From contig CAMNMY010000057.1 of NCBI GenBank assembly GCA_946545105.1, forward strand, positions 1 through 5,947: a DNA stretch of 5,947 bases. The letters are read 5' to 3'. Under the pieces are notes generated by a model. That model was given only the letters and a program-made list of their open reading frames with translations, ran no database searches and was not told where the DNA came from. A program made the position numbers and the translations under genes. Shown one piece after another: positions 1-5,947 of this stretch. The number at the start of each line of letters is the position of its first letter. The first letter of the stretch is position 1. The DNA is from an uncultured Clostridia bacterium. Its GTDB lineage: Bacteria > Bacillota_A > Clostridia > Christensenellales > UBA3700.

Positions 1-527
1 TTTTCGTATCTAGATAATGCATTGATGAATGAATGCACTGTTCTTCCGTATTTTAAATCTCCACAGAAACCAACTGTTAAATTGTTCAATCTACCAACTT
101 CTCTTTTGATTGTTAGCAAATCTCCTAAAGTTTGTGTTGGATGGCAATGTCCACCATCTCCTGCATTTATAACAGGAATTGATGCAGCCTTAGCTGCTAC
201 GAATGGAGCGCCTTCCTTTGGAGAACGCATAGCTATAATATCTGCATAGCAAGATAACATCTTTGCTGTATCAGATACACTCTCGCCCTTCATTGCTGAT
301 GAAGAAGAAGCTTCTGAAAATCCTAATACATTTCCGCCTAGTTCCATCATTGCTGCAGTAAAAGATAATCTTGTTCTTGTAGATGGCTCATAGAAAAGCG
401 TAGCAAGTTTCTTACCCTTACACTTTTCAGAATACTTTTCTGGATTTGCAATAATGTCATTTGCTGTATTAATTAATTCGTCAATTTCTTCAACTGTTAA
501 ATCAACAACATCAAGTAAATTTCTCAT
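1..527 (-). CDS. pyrB: Aspartate carbamoyltransferase catalytic subunit, 3' end outside the window
   Basis: Catalyses carbamoyl phosphate plus L-aspartate to N-carbamoyl-L-aspartate, the committed step of pyrimidine synthesis, in the cytosol. The ATG at 527-525 opens a frame that stays open to the window edge, giving 175 complete codons; family members have about 305-310, so roughly 130 C-terminal residues are missing. Visible motifs are the carbamoyl phosphate loop STRTR (residues 49-53), Ser76 and Lys80 of the loop contributed by the neighbouring subunit, Arg101 in IIAMR, His129 and Gln132 in HPTQTL, and [11 protein letters not shown] (156-166). These match E. coli Ser52-Arg56, Ser80, Lys84, Arg105, His134, Gln137 and Arg167. 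The KYGRTVHS form is the E. coli-like type that usually pairs with a PyrI regulatory subunit, unlike the B. subtilis form (both recalled). It starts 8 nt after pyrE and is last of the visible genes. Identification is very secure; a PyrI partner is inferred only. Confidence 0.96.
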   Translation of the reverse strand, partial: MRNLLDVVDLTVEEIDELINTANDIIANPEKYSEKCKGKKLATLFYEPSTRTRLSFTAAMMELGGNVLGFSEASSSSAMKGESVSDTAKMLSCYADIIAMRSPKEGAPFVAAKAASIPVINAGDGGHCHPTQTLGDLLTIKREVGRLNNLTVGFCGDLKYGRTVHSFINALSRYE

Positions 528-530
528 ATT

Positions 531-537
531 ACCTCTT
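531..537 (-). promoter_or_regulatory. Ribosome-binding site of pyrB
   Basis: Read on the minus strand this is AAGAGGT, whose GAGGT part matches the anti-Shine-Dalgarno sequence. GAGGT begins directly after the pyrE TAA stop (538-536) and sits only 3 nt before the pyrB ATG (527-525), a little closer than the 7 nt seen at pyrD, pyrF and pyrE. It supports the 527 start and suggests that ribosomes ending pyrE can pass straight to pyrB. Confidence 0.75.
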
Positions 538-1174
538 ATTTAATCCAACTTTCATCAGATGGATTGTTTCTAAACTTAATTAGCTTTTCAACGTCGCTCT
601 CTTTGATATATCCTTCTTCAGCTGCTACCTTTGCGATAACATCAAAGTTCGTCAAAGAAATGTTTTTAACGTTTGCTTCCTTTAATCTATCTAATCCCTT
701 TTGCATACCGTATGTGAAGATTGAAACAACGCCCAAAACTTCAGCACCAGCTTCTCTTAAAACATTTACAACTTCAATAACGCTTCCGCCTGTAGAAATT
801 AAATCTTCAACTACTACAACCTTTTGGCCCTTTTCTAATTTACCTTCGATTTGGTTTTGTCTACCATGGTCTTTTGCTCCAGATCTAACATATCCCATTG
901 GCATATCCATAATATGTCCAACGATAGCTGCGTGAGCAATACCTGCTGTAGATGTTCCCATTAGAACTTCTGCATCTGGATAGTTTTCTTTAACTAATTG
1001 TGCAAGACCGTTTTCAACATCATTTCTTACCTTTGGAGCTGTCAATGTTAAACGGTTATCGCAGTATACTGGGCTCTTAATACCACTTGCCCATGTAAAT
1101 GGTTCATCTGGTCTAAAGAATACTGCCTTAATAGATAATAAGTCTTTTGCTATAAGTGTTTGTAAATCTGCCAT
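536..1174 (-). CDS. pyrE: Orotate phosphoribosyltransferase
   Basis: Transfers phosphoribose from PRPP to orotate, giving OMP and pyrophosphate; cytosolic, normally a dimer, fifth step of UMP synthesis. The protein has 212 residues, the usual bacterial length (about 210-216). The type I phosphoribosyltransferase PRPP motif is [13 protein letters not shown] at 119-131, with Glu123-Asp124 and the STGGS phosphate loop. [14 protein letters not shown] (28-41) is the N-terminal orotate/PRPP-binding segment, [11 protein letters not shown] (73-83) the pyrophosphate-side loop, and [17 protein letters not shown] (95-111) the flexible catalytic loop with its Lys and His. The start is supported by an AGGAG site 7 nt upstream, lying inside the last codons of pyrF. 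It follows pyrF after 2 nt and precedes pyrB by 8 nt, so it should be co-translated with both. Nothing is missing or odd. Confidence 0.98.
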   Translation of the reverse strand: MADLQTLIAKDLLSIKAVFFRPDEPFTWASGIKSPVYCDNRLTLTAPKVRNDVENGLAQLVKENYPDAEVLMGTSTAGIAHAAIVGHIMDMPMGYVRSGAKDHGRQNQIEGKLEKGQKVVVVEDLISTGGSVIEVVNVLREAGAEVLGVVSIFTYGMQKGLDRLKEANVKNISLTNFDVIAKVAAEEGYIKESDVEKLIKFRNNPSDESWIK

Positions 1175-1176
1175 AA

Positions 1177-1878
1177 TTAATCTCCTACAAATTCTCTAAT
1201 ACATCTTTCATATGCAGCAACTGGATCTTCTGCTGCTGTTATAGGTCTTCCTACAACGATATAATCTGAACCCAACTCTTTTGCTTTAGCTGGTGTTGTA
1301 ACTCTCTTTTGATCGCCAACATCTCCATCAGCAAATCTAACGCCTGGAGTGATTGTTAAGAACTTCTTTCCACATACATCGTGAACCTTACCAGCTTCAA
1401 GTGGAGAACATACAACCCCATCTAATCCTGATTCTTCAGCACACTTTGCATAATGCATAACTACTTTATCAATTGGCTCGTTGATTAATAAATCATCCTT
1501 CATTGATTGTTCATCTGTTGATGTTAATTGTGTAACAGCAATAAGTATTGGACGAGTTCCATCTGCTCTTGTTAATCCTTCAATTGCAGCCTTCATCATA
1601 TTCTTTGTTCCTGCTGCGTGAAGGTTTGTCATATCTACATCTAATCTAGACAAAACTGCCATAGACTTTTTAACTGTGTTTGGAATATCGTGAAGCTTTA
1701 AGTCCAAGAAAATCTTGTGTCCTCTAGCCTTTATTTCCTTAACGATTGATGGTCCTTCTGCATAGTATAATTCCATACCAATTTTAACAAAAGGTTTCTT
1801 TCCTTTGAACTTATCTAGAAATTCGAATGTCTTTTGTGCTGAATCGAAATCACAAGCAACAATAACGTCCTTTCCCAT
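1177..1878 (-). CDS. pyrF: Orotidine 5'-phosphate decarboxylase
   Basis: Decarboxylates OMP to UMP, the last step of the pathway; a cytosolic TIM-barrel dimer. At 233 residues it has the length of the short E. coli/B. subtilis-type family (about 230-245), not the longer roughly 300-residue type. The diagnostic catalytic motif [11 protein letters not shown] is at 59-69; Asp59, Lys61 and Asp64 form the Asp-Lys-Asp network. Asp10 in the first strand (VACDFDS), Lys32 in [10 protein letters not shown], the phosphate-loop segment TPGVR (177-181) and VVGRPI (208-213) with phosphate-binding Arg211 are all present. The ATG shares one base with the pyrD stop (TAATG), with GGAGGAG 7 nt upstream. No anomalies seen. 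It sits between pyrD and pyrE, the B. subtilis order. Confidence 0.98.
   Translation of the reverse strand: MGKDVIVACDFDSAQKTFEFLDKFKGKKPFVKIGMELYYAEGPSIVKEIKARGHKIFLDLKLHDIPNTVKKSMAVLSRLDVDMTNLHAAGTKNMMKAAIEGLTRADGTRPILIAVTQLTSTDEQSMKDDLLINEPIDKVVMHYAKCAEESGLDGVVCSPLEAGKVHDVCGKKFLTITPGVRFADGDVGDQKRVTTPAKAKELGSDYIVVGRPITAAEDPVAAYERCIREFVGD
1182..1186 (-). promoter_or_regulatory. Ribosome-binding site of pyrE, inside the pyrF 3' end
   Basis: AGGAG on the minus strand, 7 nt before the pyrE ATG at 1174-1172. It lies in the codons for the last three PyrF residues (Val-Gly-Asp), so the PyrF tail and the pyrE translation signal share the same bases. It fixes the pyrE start. Confidence 0.85.
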
Positions 1879-2789
1879 TATCTAACTCCTCCAATTATAT
1901 CTTTCAAATTATCAATTCTATATTTATCCATAACACTTGGCAAAGCTTCAATTATATCTTTGCAAGCAAATGGATTTACTAAATTAGCAGCGCCTACTTC
2001 AACTGCTGTAGCGCCAGCTAACATCATTTCAATTACATCTTCAGCTGTTGATACACCGCCCATTCCAACTACTGGAATCTTAACAGCATTTGCAACTTGG
2101 TTAACCATTCTTACTGCTACTGGGAAAATAGCTGGTCCAGAAAAACCACCCATTCTATTTGCTACAATTGGCTTTCTTGTTCTTAAATCTATTCTCATAC
2201 CAAGTAGAGTGTTTATTAAGCTGATACCATCTGCGCCTTCATTTTCGCAAGCCTTTGCAATAGATGCAATATCTGTAACGTTTGGCGATAACTTGATAAT
2301 GATTGGCTTTTTTGTAACTTTCTTTACTGCCTTTGTTACTTCTGCTGCAGCTTGTGCTGATGTACCAAAGCTCATTCCGCCGCCGTGTACATTTGGACAA
2401 GATACATTAACCTCTATCCAACCTACACAATCAAGCTTATCTATCTTTTCGCAGGTATATGCATAATCTTCAATTGAGAATCCTGAAACGTTTGCCATAA
2501 CCTTCTTATGGAAAACTTTTTCAAGCTTTGGAATCTCTTCATTTATTACTTTCTCAACTCCAGGGTTTTGTAAACCAACTGAGTTAATAAGGCCTGATGT
2601 ACATTCTGCGATTCTTGGTGTTGGGTTTCCAAATCTTGGATCCTTTGTTGTTCCCTTGAAAGAGAATGAACCAAGCATGTTGATATCATATAATTCTGCA
2701 AATTCATAACCAAATCCAAATGTTCCTGATGCTGGAATTACTGGATTATCTAACTCTATTCCACATAGATTAACACTTAGTCTCCCCAT
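1878..2789 (-). CDS. pyrD: Dihydroorotate dehydrogenase class 1B, catalytic (FMN) subunit
   Basis: Oxidises (S)-dihydroorotate to orotate, passing electrons through FMN to the PyrK subunit and on to NAD+. The protein has 303 residues and a TIM-barrel fold, typical of class 1 cytosolic enzymes; there is no N-terminal membrane helix as in class 2. Visible motifs are SGTFGFGYE (21-29), FSFKGTT (42-48) with the FMN/substrate Lys45, [10 protein letters not shown] (68-77), [16 protein letters not shown] (128-143) with catalytic base Cys131, Lys166 in IIIKLSPN, and the C-terminal FMN-phosphate loops [10 protein letters not shown] (242-251) and VEVGAAN (263-269). A Cys base marks class 1; the adjacent pyrK marks it as 1B. 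Its ATG lies inside pyrK (13-nt overlap) behind a full AAGGAGG site. Overlap with its partner gene fits equal production of the two subunits of the D2K2 complex. Confidence 0.98.
   Translation of the reverse strand: MGRLSVNLCGIELDNPVIPASGTFGFGYEFAELYDINMLGSFSFKGTTKDPRFGNPTPRIAECTSGLINSVGLQNPGVEKVINEEIPKLEKVFHKKVMANVSGFSIEDYAYTCEKIDKLDCVGWIEVNVSCPNVHGGGMSFGTSAQAAAEVTKAVKKVTKKPIIIKLSPNVTDIASIAKACENEGADGISLINTLLGMRIDLRTRKPIVANRMGGFSGPAIFPVAVRMVNQVANAVKIPVVGMGGVSTAEDVIEMMLAGATAVEVGAANLVNPFACKDIIEALPSVMDKYRIDNLKDIIGGVR
1886..1892 (-). promoter_or_regulatory. Ribosome-binding site of pyrF, inside the pyrD 3' end
   Basis: GGAGGAG on the minus strand, 7 nt before the pyrF ATG (1878-1876). It is encoded by the Gly-Gly-Val codons near the end of PyrD, and the pyrD stop and pyrF start overlap as TAATG. 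A strong site that confirms the pyrF start. Confidence 0.87.
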
Positions 2790-3514
2790 ATAATTTCCTC
2801 CTTCTCAAGAACTGGACCATCTTTACAGATTCTCTTGTTACCATAAAGTGTCTTACATGTGCATCCCATACATGCGCCAAACCCACATCCCATTCTTTCT
2901 TCAAACGAGAATTGTCCAGATGTCTTTGTAGCCTTATATACAGCCTTTAACATTGGTTCTGGGCCGCAAGTATAGAAATAATCATAATCTAAGCTCAAAA
3001 TTGCGTCTGTTACGAAGCCTTTTATACCATATGAGCCATCAACTGTAGTTACGTGCACATTTGCACCTATAGCCTCAAATTCGGCTTCATAGAATATCTC
3101 GTTTTTAGTATTAAAACCCAATACAACTTCAACTTTTTTGTTTTGAGCTATCAATTCCTTTGCAAGATTGAATAATGGTGGCACACCAACTCCACCACCA
3201 ATTAAAAGCACTTTATCTCCAGCTTTTGACATATCATAGCCATTACCCAATCCAGTTAGAATATCTAACTTATCTCCAACTTTTAGTTGGGCCATCTTTT
3301 CAGTTCCCTTTCCAACTATCTTATAGATTAGAGTCAACGTTTCATTGTCATAATCATTTACAGATATTGGACGGCGAAGATATAAGCCATCAATCTTTAT
3401 ATTAACAAATTGGCCTGGCTTTGTGATATTTGAAGTATTGCCCAAAAGCACCATCTTCATGATGCTTTGGTTCAATGCTATATTTTCTTTAATTTCAAAA
3501 ATGCTTTGTTTCAT
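2777..3514 (-). CDS. pyrK: Dihydroorotate dehydrogenase class 1B, electron-transfer (FAD, [2Fe-2S]) subunit
   Basis: Carries electrons from the FMN of PyrD through a [2Fe-2S] cluster and FAD to NAD+; partner in the PyrD2-PyrK2 complex. The protein has 245 residues, near the usual 255-265. The ferredoxin-reductase-like FAD domain has LRRPISV (46-52). The NAD-binding domain has LLIGGGVGVPPLF (103-115), DGSYG (159-163) and YTCGPEPMLKAV (181-192). The C-terminal cluster domain has Cys210, Cys215, Cys218 and Cys230 (C-x4-C-x2-C-x11-C), with an extra Cys220. The ATG at 3514-3512 shares one base with the carB stop. Homology runs from the first residues, as in L. lactis and B. subtilis PyrK as I recall them, so this start is sound, yet no Shine-Dalgarno motif precedes it. 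The next Met candidates (residues 19 and 21) would cut into the first strand. Confidence 0.97.
   Translation of the reverse strand: MKQSIFEIKENIALNQSIMKMVLLGNTSNITKPGQFVNIKIDGLYLRRPISVNDYDNETLTLIYKIVGKGTEKMAQLKVGDKLDILTGLGNGYDMSKAGDKVLLIGGGVGVPPLFNLAKELIAQNKKVEVVLGFNTKNEIFYEAEFEAIGANVHVTTVDGSYGIKGFVTDAILSLDYDYFYTCGPEPMLKAVYKATKTSGQFSFEERMGCGFGACMGCTCKTLYGNKRICKDGPVLEKEEIIWGD
2797..2803 (-). promoter_or_regulatory. Ribosome-binding site of pyrD, inside the pyrK 3' end
   Basis: AAGGAGG on the minus strand, a perfect consensus match 7 nt before the pyrD ATG (2789-2787). It lies within the Lys-Glu-Glu codons near the end of PyrK (residues 238-240). It is the strongest site in the window and confirms the 13-nt overlapping start of pyrD. 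Confidence 0.9.
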
Positions 3515-3516
3515 TA
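3512..3516 (-). promoter_or_regulatory. carB-pyrK stop/start overlap (TAATG) without a Shine-Dalgarno site
   Basis: The carB TAA and pyrK ATG share one base. The roughly 30 nt before the ATG, which encode the last CarB residues (Thr-Ile-Arg-Ile-Ser-Thr-Ile-Asp-Ala-Lys), contain no AGGAGG-like run. Entry at pyrK therefore probably depends on ribosomes that have just finished carB and restart in place. The mechanism is inferred; the overlap and missing motif are seen directly. Confidence 0.7.
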
Positions 3517-5947
3517 TTTTGCGTCAATTGTTGAGATACGAATTGTTGTTTCATCTAGAACATCTAGTAAAACTTTAACTGTATCTAATGATGTAAACAT
3601 TGTTACATTGCTTTCTGTTGCATATCTTCTAATTTGATAACCATCGTTTTGTTCATTTAAAGCTGAAACTTCAGATGTGTTAATTACATAGTTGATGAAT
3701 CCAGATCTAATAGCATTTTTAATGTCATCAGAGTTTTCTGAAATCTTCTTTAGGATGTGAGTTCTAATACCATTGTCGATTAAGAACTTAGCTGTTCCCT
3801 TTGTAGCCATGATATTGAATCCTAAATCATAGAAACGCTTAATTAGTGGCAATGCTTCTTCCTTGTCTGAATCTGCTACTGTTACAAATACTGTACCATA
3901 GTTTCTTAACTTCATACCAGAAGCTTGTAATGCCTTGTATAGTGCTCTATTTAGTTTATCATCATAACCGATAGCTTCACCTGTAGATTTCATTTCTGGT
4001 GATAGATATGCATCTAGTCCACGTAACTTGTTGAATGAGAATACTGGAACTTTAACATACCAACGCTTCTTCTCTTCTGGGTAGATATCAAAGATACCTT
4101 GTTCCTTCAATGTCTTGCCTAAGATAACTTCTGTAGCGATATCAGCTAGTGAGTATCCTGTAGCCTTAGATAAGAATGGAACTGTTCTTGAAGATCTTGG
4201 GTTAACTTCGATGATGTAAACCTTTTCATCTTTATCTACGATAAATTGTATATTATATAGACCCTTAATTCCAATACCTAAACCTAACTTTTTAGCATAT
4301 TGTAGGATAATTCCCTTAACTTTGTTAGAAATTGAGAATGCTGGATATACGCTGATTGAGTCTCCAGAGTGGATACCTGTTCTTTCAACAAGTTCCATAA
4401 TACCTGGTACGAATACATCTCTACCATCGCAGATAGCATCAACTTCTACTTCTTTACCAACGATATATTTATCTACTAATACTGGCTTATCTTCATCAAT
4501 TTCAACGGCTGTCTTTAGGTAGTGTCTTAATTGCTTTTCGTTTGATACGATTTGCATAGCACGTCCGCCTAATACGAAGCTTGGACGAACTAAAACTGGG
4601 TATCCAATTCTTTCTGCTGCTACTACACCATCTTCAATTTTTGTTACTGCACAGCCTTCTGGTTGAGGAATTCCTAATTGAACTAATAGCTTTTCAAATA
4701 GGTCTCTATTTTCTGCTTTATCGATAGCTTCACAATCTGTACCGATAATCTTTACTCCTCTATCTGTTAAAGGTTGAGCAAGGTTAATAGCTGTTTGTCC
4801 ACCTAGTGATGCAATAGCACCTTCTGGGTTTTCATAATCTATAATGTTCATAACATCTTCAGGTGTTAGTGGTTCAAAGTATAACTTATCTGAAGTTGTA
4901 TAGTCTGTTGAAACTGTTTCTGGGTTGTTGTTAATGATAATAGCTTCATATCCAGACTTCTTAATTGTTGTTACAGCGTGTACTGTTGAGTAGTCGAATT
5001 CTACACCTTGTCCAATTCTGATTGGGCCAGCACCTAAAACGATTATCTTCTTCTTATCTGTGATGATTGATTCACTCTTTTCGCCTGTATATGTTGAATA
5101 GAAGTATGGGATGTATGCTCCAGAATGAAGTGTATCTACCATCTTGAAGATTGGCTTGATGTTGTTTTCTTTTCTGAAGTTTGTAACATCGATTTCTTTC
5201 ATATTCCATAGCTTTGCGATGAACTTATCTGAGAAGCCTAGCTTCTTAGCTGATTTTAATACTTCTACATTTTTGATATTATCTTTTAATTCAAATTCTT
5301 TATCTACGATTCTCTTAATTGCTTCTAAGAATAATGGAGTAATCATAGTTACTTTTGACATCTCTTCAACTGTTGCACCTCTAGCTACAAGTTCTGCAAT
5401 AGCAAATATATTGTCTGCTCTAAATTCAGATACATATGCCATTAATTCTTCTTTAGACATGTTATCGAACTTAGAAACGTAGATGTGAGTAACGCCAACT
5501 TCTAGTGATCTTGTAGCCTTTAAGAAACATTCTTCAAGGTTGCTACCAATTGACATAACTTCACCTGTAGCTTTCATTTGTGTTCCTAACATATTTGAAG
5601 CTGTTGAGAACTTATCAAATGGGAATCTTGGGAACTTAGCAACTACGTAATCTAAAGATGGTTCGTGGTCAGCTGTTGTTCCACCAACTTGTATATCTTC
5701 TAGAGCCATACCTACAGCAATCTTTGCTGTAACTCTAGCGATTGGATATCCTGAAGCTTTTGAAGCTAAGGCTGAAGATCTTGAAACTCTTGGGTTAACT
5801 TCGATTAGGTAATATTCAGATGAATTTGGGTTCAAAGCGAATTGAACGTTACATCCACCTTCAATCTTTAATTCCTTAATAATCTTTATGGCAGAATCGT
5901 TTAGCATTTTTAAGTCGTGGTCGTTTAAAGACATAATTGGAGCAACA
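3514..5947 (-). CDS. carB: Carbamoyl-phosphate synthase large subunit, 5' end outside the window
   Basis: Makes carbamoyl phosphate from bicarbonate, two ATP and ammonia channelled from the CarA glutaminase; cytosolic. The frame is open to the window edge, giving 810 complete codons. Alignment by eye to E. coli CarB places the first residue near 250, so about 249 residues are missing and the full length is near 1,060, normal for the family. Numbering from the codon at 5946-5944: the end of the first ATP-grasp domain (1 to about 150) has IEVNPRVSRSS (48-58); a helical oligomerisation region (about 154-298) follows; the second ATP-grasp domain (about 299-683) has GAGPIRIGQG (305-314), NPETVSTDY (341-349), VRPSFVLGGRAM (453-464), HSGDS (526-530) and IEVNPRSSRTVP (579-590); the MGS-like allosteric domain is about 684-810. 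The Met at 5934 is internal. A 1-nt overlap couples it to pyrK. Confidence 0.98.
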   Translation of the reverse strand, partial: VAPIMSLNDHDLKMLNDSAIKIIKELKIEGGCNVQFALNPNSSEYYLIEVNPRVSRSSALASKASGYPIARVTAKIAVGMALEDIQVGGTTADHEPSLDYVVAKFPRFPFDKFSTASNMLGTQMKATGEVMSIGSNLEECFLKATRSLEVGVTHIYVSKFDNMSKEELMAYVSEFRADNIFAIAELVARGATVEEMSKVTMITPLFLEAIKRIVDKEFELKDNIKNVEVLKSAKKLGFSDKFIAKLWNMKEIDVTNFRKENNIKPIFKMVDTLHSGAYIPYFYSTYTGEKSESIITDKKKIIVLGAGPIRIGQGVEFDYSTVHAVTTIKKSGYEAIIINNNPETVSTDYTTSDKLYFEPLTPEDVMNIIDYENPEGAIASLGGQTAINLAQPLTDRGVKIIGTDCEAIDKAENRDLFEKLLVQLGIPQPEGCAVTKIEDGVVAAERIGYPVLVRPSFVLGGRAMQIVSNEKQLRHYLKTAVEIDEDKPVLVDKYIVGKEVEVDAICDGRDVFVPGIMELVERTGIHSGDSISVYPAFSISNKVKGIILQYAKKLGLGIGIKGLYNIQFIVDKDEKVYIIEVNPRSSRTVPFLSKATGYSLADIATEVILGKTLKEQGIFDIYPEEKKRWYVKVPVFSFNKLRGLDAYLSPEMKSTGEAIGYDDKLNRALYKALQASGMKLRNYGTVFVTVADSDKEEALPLIKRFYDLGFNIMATKGTAKFLIDNGIRTHILKKISENSDDIKNAIRSGFINYVINTSEVSALNEQNDGYQIRRYATESNVTMFTSLDTVKVLLDVLDETTIRISTIDAK
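4195..4212 (-). repeat. 18-bp exact repeat in carB, second copy
   Basis: Identical over 18 bp to 5788-5805 and in the same codon phase. Both encode Ile-Glu-Val-Asn-Pro-Arg, the metal-binding segment of an ATP-grasp domain; this copy belongs to the carbamoyl-phosphate-forming half. The protein repeat reflects the old internal duplication of CarB; identical codons at all six positions is the notable part. Confidence 0.9.
5788..5805 (-). repeat. 18-bp exact repeat in carB, first copy
   Basis: Identical over 18 bp to 4195-4212 and in the same frame. It encodes Ile-Glu-Val-Asn-Pro-Arg in the first (carboxyphosphate) ATP-grasp domain; the Glu and Asn correspond to E. coli CarB Glu299 and Asn301. 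The core is the palindrome GTTAAC. Match lost on either side within one or two codons. Confidence 0.9.

Noticed and set aside
22..249. A 75-codon open frame on the plus strand at the window start
   Set aside because: The opposite strand here reads cleanly as aspartate carbamoyltransferase with several active-site motifs, so the plus-strand frame is a shadow.
528..535. A terminator, attenuator or promoter between pyrE and pyrB to make pyrB a separate unit
   Set aside because: The gap is 8 nt and is taken up by the pyrB ribosome-binding site; no inverted repeat with a T-run is visible there.
564..935. A 123-codon open frame on the plus strand, antisense to pyrE
   Set aside because: It is contained in pyrE, including its PRPP motif; the peptide is Ser/Thr/Phe-rich without any family resemblance, as expected for the shadow of an AT-rich gene.
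1960..2466. A 168-codon open frame on the plus strand, antisense to pyrD
   Set aside because: It lies wholly within pyrD, which has clear catalytic and cofactor motifs across this stretch. The translation is a low-complexity Ile/Thr/Pro/Ala-rich product of the reverse of TIM-barrel codons, with no recognisable domain and no good ribosome-binding site.
5144..5482. Plus-strand open frames within carB (5144-5482 and 4322-4522) and within pyrK (3175-3405)
   Set aside because: All are antisense to well-conserved protein-coding sequence and have no recognisable product.
5932..5934. ATG at 5934-5932 as the carB start
   Set aside because: The frame stays open to the window edge and the preceding codons read Val-Ala-Pro-Ile, matching the conserved VAP of CarB. 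About 249 residues lie upstream, so this Met is internal.
1..5947. Mobile elements, CRISPR arrays, tRNA or rRNA genes, recoded stops or a hidden novel system
   Set aside because: The six pyrimidine genes account for essentially every base. Stops are all TAA, Trp is TGG where checked, and no inverted repeats, spaced repeat arrays or RNA-gene signatures were seen on reading.

Overview
The window is one continuous stretch of a de novo pyrimidine (UMP) biosynthesis operon, read entirely on the minus strand. In transcription order, from high to low coordinates, it holds carB (5' end outside the window), pyrK, pyrD, pyrF, pyrE and pyrB (3' end outside the window). Essentially every base is coding. 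The five junctions are a 1-nt overlap, a 13-nt overlap, a 1-nt overlap, a 2-nt gap and an 8-nt gap, so there is no room for an internal terminator, promoter or attenuator between genes. Any PyrR or attenuation leader, the operon promoter, carA and pyrC would have to lie beyond position 5947, and the terminator below position 1.

The host is most likely a low-G+C Bacillota, probably a Clostridia-type anaerobe. The DNA is AT-rich (about 35-40% G+C by a rough count of a few lines) and four of the five visible starts have Shine-Dalgarno sites. The dihydroorotate dehydrogenase is the two-subunit class 1B PyrD/PyrK type, which is typical of Bacillota, and the protein motifs resemble clostridial homologues as I remember them. 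All five visible stop codons are TAA and the Trp codons checked are TGG, so the standard bacterial code applies. Species cannot be named from this window.

The genes form one pathway. CarB, with CarA outside the window, makes carbamoyl phosphate. PyrB condenses it with aspartate. Dihydroorotase (PyrC, outside the window) closes the ring. PyrD/PyrK oxidises dihydroorotate to orotate using NAD+. PyrE adds phosphoribose to give OMP, and PyrF decarboxylates OMP to UMP. CarB keeps a C-terminal allosteric domain whose nucleotide-site residues look intact, which fits feedback control by UMP.

I found no undescribed system; this is ordinary housekeeping DNA. The points worth a second look are small. 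pyrB is last in the series rather than early and has an E. coli-like active-site signature, which predicts a pyrI gene just outside the window. pyrK has no visible ribosome-binding site although the other four starts do. An exact 18-bp repeat marks the two duplicated halves of carB.
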